Shown: in pieces, positions 1-6,112 of the stretch
How the letters are laid out: every line of letters begins with the position of its first letter
Position numbering within the stretch: the stretch's first letter is position 1
Source: Planctomycetota bacterium
GTDB lineage: Bacteria > Planctomycetota > Planctomycetia > Pirellulales > Thermoguttaceae
Length of the DNA: 6,351 nt
Assembly: GCA_013202535.1 (NCBI GenBank)
Contig: JABMRP010001036.1
Coordinates: forward strand, 1-6,351
Direction of reading: 5' to 3'
Made by a program: the position numbers and the translations under genes
The notes under the pieces: model-generated
Seen by the model: only the letters and a program-made list of their open reading frames with translations
Databases searched by the model: none
Told to the model about the DNA's origin: nothing

Positions 1-885
1 ATCCTCATCGGGTTGCTGCTGCCGGCGGTGCAGGCGGTCCGCGAGGCGGCACGACGCATGCAGTGCCAGAACAACCTCAAGCAAATCGGCCTGGCACTGC
101 ACGAATTTCACGAGGCCCAAGGAGCTTTTCCTCCGGGAGGGGCCCAAACGCCGTCGGGTGGCAACGGCTATTCCTGGTGGGTGAGAATCCTGCCCCATTT
201 CGAACAGCAGGCGATCCACGACCAGTTGGATTGGGATCCCAACTCACCCAACTGGGGCTGGTCGGGGAACGTCGCCGGGGCGGGCAATACGAAAAACCAC
301 GCGGTGCTCTTCGAGTATTCCTTCCCGATCGGCCGTTGCCCGTCGAGTCCGCTGCCGAGGTATTCCTGGCCGTATGCCCAATCGTTCAGCCCCACGTATG
401 CGGGAATCGCCGGGGCGTACGACCACCGGAGCGTCGTACAGGTGGCCGCCAACATGGGCGACTTGTCGCTTGGGGGCGTGTTGACCCGGGAAAGCGCCGT
501 CGCCTTCGCCCAGATTACCGACGGCAGCTCGAACACGTTGCTGGTCGGCGAACAGTCGGATTTCTGCCGCGACGCCACCGGCAAAGAGGAGGATTGCCGT
601 AGCGACTGCTGGCACGGATTCCAGATGGGGGCGGCCGGCGGCTCTTCGCTCCGCACGTTCAATGTCACCACGGTCATGCACCGGCTGAACGAGAAATCGT
701 TCAACGCCATCGGCGTCGGACAAAGCTACAACTACGGTGCGAATCGGCCGATTCAGTCGGCACACAGCGGCGGCGCCAATGTGGGATTGGCCGATGGCTC
801 CGTCCGATTTCTGCAAGAAGGAATCGATATCCAAACTCTTTACGACTTGGCCAATTGCAGCGACCAACACGTCGTTACGTTTTAG
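1..885 (+). CDS. DUF1559 (H-X9-DG) pseudopilin-like protein, 5' partial
   Basis: The reading frame is open from base 1, and the first residues (ILIGLLLPAVQAVREAARR) match the end of the type IV pilin-like N-terminal helix of DUF1559/SBP_bac_10 proteins. The prepilin cleavage motif and the true start therefore lie left of the window, probably only a few tens of residues away. The TTG at base 13 sits inside the conserved helix and is not a credible start. Next comes the family-typical MQCQNNLKQIGLALHEFH segment. Near the C-terminus the H-X9-DG signature is exact: His at 763-765 and Asp-Gly at 793-798, followed by SVRFL. The 294 residues present are close to full family length. The gene ends in tandem in-frame stops, TAG then TAA (883-888). 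Family knowledge: these are exported, membrane-anchored, pseudopilin-like proteins, present in many paralogues in planctomycetes; their molecular role is unknown. Here it is followed after 19 bases by a lipoprotein gene, a frequent pairing in the phylum. Confidence 0.93.
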   Translation: MLIGLLLPAVQAVREAARRMQCQNNLKQIGLALHEFHEAQGAFPPGGAQTPSGGNGYSWWVRILPHFEQQAIHDQLDWDPNSPNWGWSGNVAGAGNTKNHAVLFEYSFPIGRCPSSPLPRYSWPYAQSFSPTYAGIAGAYDHRSVVQVAANMGDLSLGGVLTRESAVAFAQITDGSSNTLLVGEQSDFCRDATGKEEDCRSDCWHGFQMGAAGGSSLRTFNVTTVMHRLNEKSFNAIGVGQSYNYGANRPIQSAHSGGANVGLADGSVRFLQEGIDIQTLYDLANCSDQHVVTF

Positions 886-904
886 TAAGACACCTCAACC
901 CGGG

Positions 905-1345
905 ATGGATACCATGGCCGCTTGCCATCGTCGAATGTTGCCGCTCATGCTTCTCACGGCCGTGTGTGTCGGCTGCTTCGGAAACAAGGAGGAACTCGGC
1001 CTCGTGACGGGCCAGGTGACGTTCCAAGGCAAGCCGGTCGCCGACGCGGTGGTCCTGTTTCGCGATGCGAGTCGCGGCATCCACATGCGAGCGGTGGTCG
1101 ACAAGGAGGGCCGGTTCGAGGTGTCGATGGCCGCCGGCTACGGTCTGCCGCTGGGAACCTACCAAATAGGCGTCGCACCCGCCATCGATGGTCCCAAAGG
1201 CCCGGTCGATCTCGACGAACTTGTCGCCGCGAAGCCCGTACCGCGGCCCGATATCCCCGAGAGGTACCGGGACACCCAGACCAGCGGCTTGACGTTCGCG
1301 GTCGGAAGTGGCGAGAATGTGCTGAATATCGAGATGGAACCTTGA
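905..1345 (+). CDS. Small lipoprotein with transthyretin/carboxypeptidase-regulatory-like domain
   Basis: Predicted 146-residue exported lipoprotein. The N-terminus has two arginines (R9, R10), a hydrophobic stretch (MLPLMLLTAV) and a lipobox-like CVGC ending at Cys24; Cys21 is a less likely lipidation site. The Cys at lipobox position -3 is unusual. The mature part starts with GLVTGQVTFQGKPVADAVVLF and continues with a KEGRFEV strand, GTYQIGVAP, and a final IPERYRDTQTSGLTF...NVLNIEME block. This is the pattern of the beta-sandwich (carboxypeptidase regulatory/transthyretin-like) lipoproteins found widely in planctomycetes. Their function is unknown; a structural or binding role at the envelope is inference. 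No strong Shine-Dalgarno decides the start: ATG 905 and ATG 914 are both possible (914 has a weak purine-rich GGGATGGA just upstream), and ATG 935 would lose the basic n-region. An in-frame upstream extension would run into the DUF1559 gene and is not needed. It lies between two exported-protein genes on the same strand. Confidence 0.85.
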   Translation: MDTMAACHRRMLPLMLLTAVCVGCFGNKEELGLVTGQVTFQGKPVADAVVLFRDASRGIHMRAVVDKEGRFEVSMAAGYGLPLGTYQIGVAPAIDGPKGPVDLDELVAAKPVPRPDIPERYRDTQTSGLTFAVGSGENVLNIEMEP

Positions 1346-1382
1346 ATGCTTTCGTACAAGAGAATTCCCTGAAAGTGTGCCG

Positions 1383-4300
1383 ATGCAACACTCCATGAAG
1401 GTTCCGGCTCTCGTGGCCGTTTTCTGCTTGCTGCTAGCGAGCAATGCACTTGCGGTCGTTACCACCGTGGGCCTCTGGCGACTCGGCGATGACGATCCCA
1501 CGGCCATCGACGGCGGTAGCGCGACCACCGGCACGTTTGGGCGGGCTGTCGCCGGAAGCAATCTGAATCTGGCGAACTCCGGTAGCGCCAACACCCAGAC
1601 GTACACGACGAGCACGCCGTGGCCTGGAAGCACATTCGCCACGACGTTCGACGGTAATGACGGCTATTGGGCGCCGACGGTGCCGTCGGTGAGCCAGGAT
1701 AATTTCGGTATCGAGGCTTGGGTGAAAGCCGGCAATGGCACCGATCCCCTGGGCTTCGTAACGAATAATGGCCTGTTGGGCAGCGGATGGGGTATCGTGC
1801 AGGCCGGAGGTACGATCCGAGGACATTACCAGGGTGGGGGCGATATCGGCAGTGCTATGGTTACCCCCGGTGTATGGACCCACTACGCGCTGGTGCGCGA
1901 CAACGGAACGGCGACGCTTTATGTCAATGGCGTACCGTCGGGTGCCACCTCGGCCGCCACGCCCATCACGCCGGGCGGAGTGCTGGAAATTGGCTACATT
2001 CATCGCAGCGGCGTGGGCGACCAGTCGTGGTTCCAAGGCGCGATCGATCATGTCCGCGTGTTCGAGTTCAAGCCGGGCCAGTTCGATCCGGCCACCGACC
2101 TGTCGCTGTCGCCAACGTCGGTTCCCAAACCCGGTTCGGTTATCGTCGTGCCGTCCGTGCCAAACATCGCGGCGTCGAACCTGCCGGTTTCGGTGCTTTC
2201 CGACTGGCAGTCGGAATACGAGTCGCTACGAACGGAAATCGCGTCCGCCCGGGCGACTCCCCCCACAAAAACAACGGCCCATCACTCCACCGACGATAAG
2301 ATACTCGACAAGCAGGCACTCATCTGGGACACGGACCGCAGCCCACGGGATGTGGCGTTTCGTCGTACGGGAGCTTTGTTGCAGTACTTGAAGAACATGC
2401 CGGACGGCCCCGACGTGTCTTCCTGGGAAAAACGCCTTCGGGAAATTCGCGACCGCGGAAACGGCTCCACTTTGGCAAAAACCTCCGCGATATCGGAAGC
2501 GGAAGATCAGTCGTCTTTTTTCGCTCTTAAGCAGGTGGCCCGAGAGGCGGCCTTTTCCAATCCCCTATTGGATTTCGATGACGTCCTTTTTGTCGAACGA
2601 AAGGTATACGGCAAATCCGATCAAGGCGGACAGCATCAGGTTACGCAGTATTACGGGCACACGCAGATGTTTGGCGGTGGTTTATATGTCATCAAAGACT
2701 TCAAGTCCGCCTCCCCGACCGTGGTCAACCTGTTGGAAAACGCCGTGGTGCAAGAGGGGCGATTGAAAGGCCAGAAGCTCGCGGGGGGCGCGTTTCATTC
2801 GCCCGAGCTTTCTTTCGATGGACAGGAAATTCTCTTTTCCCACACCCAACCCTGTGGCCGGATAGCCAACTGGCGCCCGAACAACCGCGAACTCTGGACC
2901 GCGGACAATTGTTTCCACATTTTCAGCGTGAATGCCGACGGCTCCAATCTGGTGCAACTGACCGACGGGCCTTGGAACGACGTGGACCCCTGCTTTCTGC
3001 CCAACGGCCGAATCGCCTTCATTTCCGAACGCATCACGGGCCGGGGCGAAGGGCACATGTTCAACCGGTGTTTCACCACGTATGCGCCCCAGTCTCTTCT
3101 CCATTCCATGAAAGCCGACGGCAGCGACATGTTTCCGCTGAGTTGGTTCGAGAACGACGAATACCAACCCAGTGTGAATAACGACGGGATGCTCGTGTAT
3201 ACCCGCTGGGACTACGTGGACCGAGACGCCGCCATCGCGCAGCATTTATGGTCGTGTTATCCCGATGGGCGCGACCCTCGTTCGGCCCATGGCAATTACC
3301 CCCATCCCTATTCCACGATGCCGGGCGCGGAATGGGACGGCGTCCGGCTTTTCCCCCATGGTTCTTCGTACGACGGAGGTTACTTTACCGACAAACGCCC
3401 GTTTGCCGAATGGGATATCCGAGCGATTCCCGGTTCTCATAAGTATATCGCCACCGCGGGGCCCCATCACGGCGACCCTTATGGTTCGCTTGTGGTGATC
3501 GATACGCGCATGGAAGACGACGGATACGATTCGCAAATTGCCCGGCTTACTCCGGGCAAGTTTCCCGAAGCGGAAGAGACCTGGCCGTCTCGGGAAAGTA
3601 CATGGCTATATGGCACCGCCTGGCCCTTGAGTGAAGCCTTTCATCTCGTCAATTACCGGGACGGCATTTATCTTCTGGACAAATTCGGCAACAAGACGCT
3701 TATTGTGAAAGCTCAAAACGGGGCGCTTCGTCCGGTGAGCCCCATCCCTCTCACATCGCGTACCGAACCGCCGGTCATCCCCACGGCCACCCATCAGGGC
3801 GAACGTCTGCGGCCCGAGTCGCCCAATGCCACGATCAGTATCGTGAACAACTACATCTCCGATTTACCCCTGCCGGCGGACGTGAAACTCAAGGAATTAC
3901 GGATTATCCAATTCATCCCCAAATCGGGCGATTTCTACAGCGGCATCGATCTCGGCTATGCGCCCCAGGGTTTGGGTCGAATGGTCCTCGGTACCGTCCC
4001 CATTGAAGCAGACGGCAGCGCCTACTTCGAAGCGCCCGTGGGAAAGGCCTTGAGTTTCCAGATCTTAGATGACAAAGGCATGGCCGTGCAACTCATGCGC
4101 TCCATCACCTATGTCCATCCCGGTGAACAGATGACCTGTGTCGGCTGCCACGAGAGCAAATGGGAATCACCGCCTATTGCACCGGGCCCAATCGCGATGC
4201 AATGGCCGCCGTCAAAAATCGAGCCCGAGGTGGGCGGAGTCGAGCCGGTCAATTTCTATCGTCTGGTAAAGCCCGTTCTGGACAAGCATTGCACCGCCTG

Positions 4301-4688
4301 TCACCTAAGTAAAAAGGTTGCTCCCGACATGAGTTACAATAGCCTGGAACCCTACGCGTTTTACACGGCCGGCGGCACCGTCAGGGCGGGCGGCGGCTTT
4401 GGCGCTTTTACCTGGGCCCGGCACGGTGGTTCCCGAAGCATCCCCATGAAGCATGGCGCTTACGGCGCTATTTTGTATCAGGGAGGCTATCTCGGCAATT
4501 CCCATTATGATGTAAATATGTCGGCGGAAGAACTCAGGCGGATCACTCTATGGCTGGACTGTAACTCCATGGAAATGGGCGTCTACGGAGATCCCGCGGC
4601 GCAAAAACGAGGTGAACTCGTATGGCCCGCGGTTGATTTTGATCCGGATAATCTACTGGGTGTGGAAACCCGGGGGGATGGGCCGTAG
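1383..4688 (+). CDS. LamG-PD40 propeller-dihaem secreted protein, HzsA-related
   Basis: Predicted 1101-residue exported protein. It begins with a signal peptide (hydrophobic core VPALVAVFCLLLA, likely cleavage after NALA near residue 23). A LamG/concanavalin-like jellyroll follows at about 25-235, with the hallmark WTHYALVRDNGTATLYVNG at 165-182 and closing strand FQGAIDHVRVFEF near 217. Residues about 260-380 are a charged linker without a recognisable fold. From about 381 (ALKQVAREAAFSNPLL) the protein resembles the alpha subunit of hydrazine synthase: PD40-type propeller blades at 518-550 (ADGSNLVQLTDG...DP.FLPNGRIAFISER), 578-608 and around 688-709, then CVGCH at 919-923 and CTACH at 970-974, each a c-type haem motif. 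The region before the second motif (VNFYRLVKPVLDKH) is typical of planctomycete cytochrome domains. Family knowledge: HzsA-related proteins occur in many non-anammox planctomycetes and their substrate is unknown. A redox role in the periplasm is inference. ATG 1383 has a weak GAAAG seven bases upstream; ATG 1395 gives an equally good signal peptide (MKVPAL), and GTG 1377 is less likely. Confidence 0.88.
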   Translation: MQHSMKVPALVAVFCLLLASNALAVVTTVGLWRLGDDDPTAIDGGSATTGTFGRAVAGSNLNLANSGSANTQTYTTSTPWPGSTFATTFDGNDGYWAPTVPSVSQDNFGIEAWVKAGNGTDPLGFVTNNGLLGSGWGIVQAGGTIRGHYQGGGDIGSAMVTPGVWTHYALVRDNGTATLYVNGVPSGATSAATPITPGGVLEIGYIHRSGVGDQSWFQGAIDHVRVFEFKPGQFDPATDLSLSPTSVPKPGSVIVVPSVPNIAASNLPVSVLSDWQSEYESLRTEIASARATPPTKTTAHHSTDDKILDKQALIWDTDRSPRDVAFRRTGALLQYLKNMPDGPDVSSWEKRLREIRDRGNGSTLAKTSAISEAEDQSSFFALKQVAREAAFSNPLLDFDDVLFVERKVYGKSDQGGQHQVTQYYGHTQMFGGGLYVIKDFKSASPTVVNLLENAVVQEGRLKGQKLAGGAFHSPELSFDGQEILFSHTQPCGRIANWRPNNRELWTADNCFHIFSVNADGSNLVQLTDGPWNDVDPCFLPNGRIAFISERITGRGEGHMFNRCFTTYAPQSLLHSMKADGSDMFPLSWFENDEYQPSVNNDGMLVYTRWDYVDRDAAIAQHLWSCYPDGRDPRSAHGNYPHPYSTMPGAEWDGVRLFPHGSSYDGGYFTDKRPFAEWDIRAIPGSHKYIATAGPHHGDPYGSLVVIDTRMEDDGYDSQIARLTPGKFPEAEETWPSRESTWLYGTAWPLSEAFHLVNYRDGIYLLDKFGNKTLIVKAQNGALRPVSPIPLTSRTEPPVIPTATHQGERLRPESPNATISIVNNYISDLPLPADVKLKELRIIQFIPKSGDFYSGIDLGYAPQGLGRMVLGTVPIEADGSAYFEAPVGKALSFQILDDKGMAVQLMRSITYVHPGEQMTCVGCHESKWESPPIAPGPIAMQWPPSKIEPEVGGVEPVNFYRLVKPVLDKHCTACHLSKKVAPDMSYNSLEPYAFYTAGGTVRAGGGFGAFTWARHGGSRSIPMKHGAYGAILYQGGYLGNSHYDVNMSAEELRRITLWLDCNSMEMGVYGDPAAQKRGELVWPAVDFDPDNLLGVETRGDGP
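4137..4151 (+). other. CxxCH haem c motif 1 (CVGCH)
   Basis: Codons for C919-V-G-C922-H923 of the HzsA-related protein, directly after the propeller-like region and the segment SITYVHPGEQMT. The motif is expected to attach a c-type haem through two thioethers after export. It is followed by ESKWESPP, so the residue four after the His is Trp. Haem attachment is inferred from the motif alone. Confidence 0.75.
4290..4304 (+). other. CxxCH haem c motif 2 (CTACH)
   Basis: Codons for C970-T-A-C973-H974, 51 residues after the first motif and preceded by FYRLVKPVLDKH, a helix typical of planctomycete cytochrome c-like domains. A distal axial ligand cannot be assigned by eye; later His and Met residues (for example in the RHGGSRSIPMKHGAYG segment) are candidates. 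Confidence 0.8.
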
Positions 4689-4694
4689 AACTCG

Positions 4695-4735
4695 TACGGG
4701 AATTACTTCCGTATAGTAGCCGAATTCGGGAAGTT
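4695..4735. terminator. Possible hairpin(s) downstream of the HzsA-related gene
   Basis: TACGGGAA and TTCCGTA (4695-4713) can pair with one bulged G around a very short loop. Alternatively ACTTCCG can pair with the later CGGGAAGT, again with one bulge, giving two mutually exclusive structures. No T-run follows, so this is not a canonical intrinsic terminator. The position, 7-50 bases after the stop, is the only other support. Confidence 0.25.
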
Positions 4736-4842
4736 ATACGTGTACAGGTTCTTGGTCCGGAGTGATGTGTGTGCGATGGTTATGTTTTTCGGGGTGGAAA
4801 GTTTGGCTCTTGGGGCAAGGCTTTCTTGGGACGCGGACGGAC

Positions 4843-4993
4843 GATTGCAAATTGGGGATTGCAAATTGTAAATTGTAAATTGACGGCTCGGTGTTCATTT
4901 TCGCGGTTGGCTTTGGGTCTCGTGCTTAGCGTGGGAACTGAATCTCACGTTCTAAATCTGCAATTTGCAATCCTCAATCCCCAATTTGCAATC
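4843..4993. repeat. Inverted pair of heptad (TTGNNNA) repeat arrays
   Basis: The left arm (4843-4882) is a run of 7-base units fitting TTGNNNA (TTGCAAA, TTGGGGA and TTGTAAA variants), in phase from 4845. The right arm (4951-4993) reads as the same kind of heptads on the opposite strand, with an additional TTGAGGA unit. Bases 4843-4857 are exactly complementary to 4979-4993 (15 bp), and 4858-4868 to 4961-4971 (11 bp). The right arm carries one extra heptad (4972-4978) that would bulge out. The result is a potential 26-bp stem with a loop of about 92 bases. The arms are visibly AT-richer than the surrounding genes. It could act as a bidirectional transcript-end structure for the convergent genes, or be a dispersed small repeat element; neither is shown. 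Confidence 0.8.
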
Positions 4994-5095
4994 TTCTTCG
5001 CAACGCGCACTTCTCCCGGTATCGGAAGGCCCACTCCAGTGTGCCTGCTACTATGATCAACAGGAACTAGCTACGCCTGTGTGCCAGCTCGCCGC

Positions 5096-6103
5096 TCAAC
5101 GGCCGACGTCCAACTCAAGCGACTCGGTGAGGCCCGCTTTGAGACGTTCGACGGCGATGGCGCCCATGGCGGCGTTGTCGGTGCAGAGATTCAGCGGGGC
5201 GACGTGGAGTTTGAACTTGTGCCGGCGTGCTTCGGACTCCAGGCGCCGGCGAAATCGGGCGTTGGCCGCCACGCCGCCGCCGACGCAAAGCGTATCGAGC
5301 CCCGTCTTCTCCATCGCCCGTAGCGCCTTGCCCGCCAGACAGTCGACCACCGCTTCCTCGAAGCTGGCGGCCAGATCGGCGACTTGCCCGTCGGTGAGTT
5401 GTACCTGGGTGAAGTCCTGCCGCCCGGGACCGACGATCGAATAGCGGACGGCCGTTTTCAGGCCGCTGAAGCTAAAATCGAGCCGGTCGCGGTCCTTGAG
5501 AAACGGGCGCGGAAAGCGGTGAGCTCGCCGATCACCCGACTCGGCCGCCCGTTGAATGGCCGGTCCGCCGGGATAGGGTAAGCCCAGCATGGACGCCACC
5601 TTGTCGAACGCCTCGCCGGCCGCGTCGTCGATGGTCGCCCCGAGCAGCTCGAATTCCAACGGGCCTCCGCACCGGAAGAGGCTCGTGTGCCCGCCGCTGA
5701 CGATAAATCCGACGCAGGGAAACACCTCCGGTCCGGCGGTCAGGCGGCAGGCGTAGATATGGGCGTGCAGATGGTTGACGGCCACCAGGGGAATATCCAG
5801 GGCCACGCAGAAGGCCTTCGCCGCCACCAAACCGACCAGCAGCGAGCCGGGTAAACCGGGGCGATTGGCAACGGCCACCGCGTCAAGATCGCCGACCGAC
5901 AACTCGGCCCGGGCAAGCGCTTCGTCGATGACCGGGAGGATTCGCTCGACGTGCGCCCGGGAAGCGATCTCCGGCACCACGCCCCCGAACCGCCGGTGCA
6001 ACGCGTCCTGCGACGCCACGACCGAAGAGACGATCTCCAGGCCGTCGGTCACCACGGCCGCCGCCGTTTCGTCGCACGAGGTTTCCAGGGTCAGTAGGTA
6101 CAT
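5096..6103 (-). CDS. tsaD: tRNA N6-adenosine threonylcarbamoyltransferase TsaD
   Basis: Complete 335-residue protein of the Kae1/TsaD/Gcp family. It transfers the threonylcarbamoyl group from threonylcarbamoyl-AMP to A37 of ANN-decoding tRNAs, giving t6A, in a cytoplasmic complex with TsaB and TsaE. Visible motifs in order: LETSCDET at 6-13 (ASKHA-fold nucleotide-binding start), the metal-binding HLHAH at 111-115 (His111 and His115), VSGGHTSLF at 135-143, GEAFDKVASMLGLPYPGG at 163-180, FSGLKTAV at 212-219, CVGGGVAANARFR at 273-285 and CTDNAAMGA at 307-315 with the third metal ligand Asp309. Length and motif spacing are normal. ATG 6103 places the start six residues ahead of the conserved TSCDET, so it is the natural start; no clear Shine-Dalgarno is visible. 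One variation: the usual GPGL loop is NRPGLPGSLLVG (80-91). It starts 9 bases after the stop of the upstream gene, suggesting co-transcription, and converges on the HzsA-related gene. Confidence 0.97.
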   Translation of the reverse strand: MYLLTLETSCDETAAAVVTDGLEIVSSVVASQDALHRRFGGVVPEIASRAHVERILPVIDEALARAELSVGDLDAVAVANRPGLPGSLLVGLVAAKAFCVALDIPLVAVNHLHAHIYACRLTAGPEVFPCVGFIVSGGHTSLFRCGGPLEFELLGATIDDAAGEAFDKVASMLGLPYPGGPAIQRAAESGDRRAHRFPRPFLKDRDRLDFSFSGLKTAVRYSIVGPGRQDFTQVQLTDGQVADLAASFEEAVVDCLAGKALRAMEKTGLDTLCVGGGVAANARFRRRLESEARRHKFKLHVAPLNLCTDNAAMGAIAVERLKAGLTESLELDVGR

Positions 6104-6112
6104 GCGTTGAGA

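Larger units (their letters stand above)
4689..5095. other. Intergenic region between convergent genes
   Basis: This 407-base stretch separates the 3' ends of the HzsA-related gene and tsaD. I see no credible coding sequence. The short open frames here run through repeat DNA, have low-complexity or compositionally odd translations and show no recognisable motif. It holds an imperfect hairpin-prone segment just after the first stop (about 4695-4735) and the heptad inverted-repeat element at 4843-4993. The remainder (4736-4842 and 4994-5095) shows nothing I can assign. No tRNA-like or other RNA gene was recognised. Confidence 0.75.

Noticed and set aside
13..15. TTG as the start of the first gene
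   Set aside because: It lies inside the conserved pilin-like helix, and the frame is open and family-typical from base 1, so the gene is truncated by the window edge.
168..870. Long minus-strand open frames opposite the DUF1559 gene
   Set aside because: They are antisense to a confidently identified gene and their translations show no domain; long antisense frames are expected in GC-rich coding DNA.
737..904. In-frame upstream extension of the lipoprotein gene
   Set aside because: It overlaps the conserved H-X9-DG end of the DUF1559 gene and its translation shows no export signal; starting at 905 or 914 yields a proper lipoprotein signal peptide.
875..2051. Minus-strand open frames opposite the lipoprotein and LamG regions
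   Set aside because: They have arginine-rich, low-complexity translations antisense to genes with clear domains.
1383..4688. True anammox hydrazine synthase alpha subunit
   Set aside because: The LamG fusion, the Trp in place of the recalled Tyr ligand and the absence of neighbouring beta/gamma subunit genes argue for a related protein of different function.
4843..4993. CRISPR array
   Set aside because: The repeat units are 7 bases, contiguous, without spacers and in opposite orientations.
4994..5095. tRNA or other structured RNA gene before the tsaD stop
   Set aside because: No cloverleaf, conserved TTC-loop motif or long stem could be found by eye.
4769..5444. Plus-strand open frames across the intergenic region and the tsaD 3' end
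   Set aside because: They run through the heptad repeats or antisense to tsaD, with no motif or ribosome binding site.
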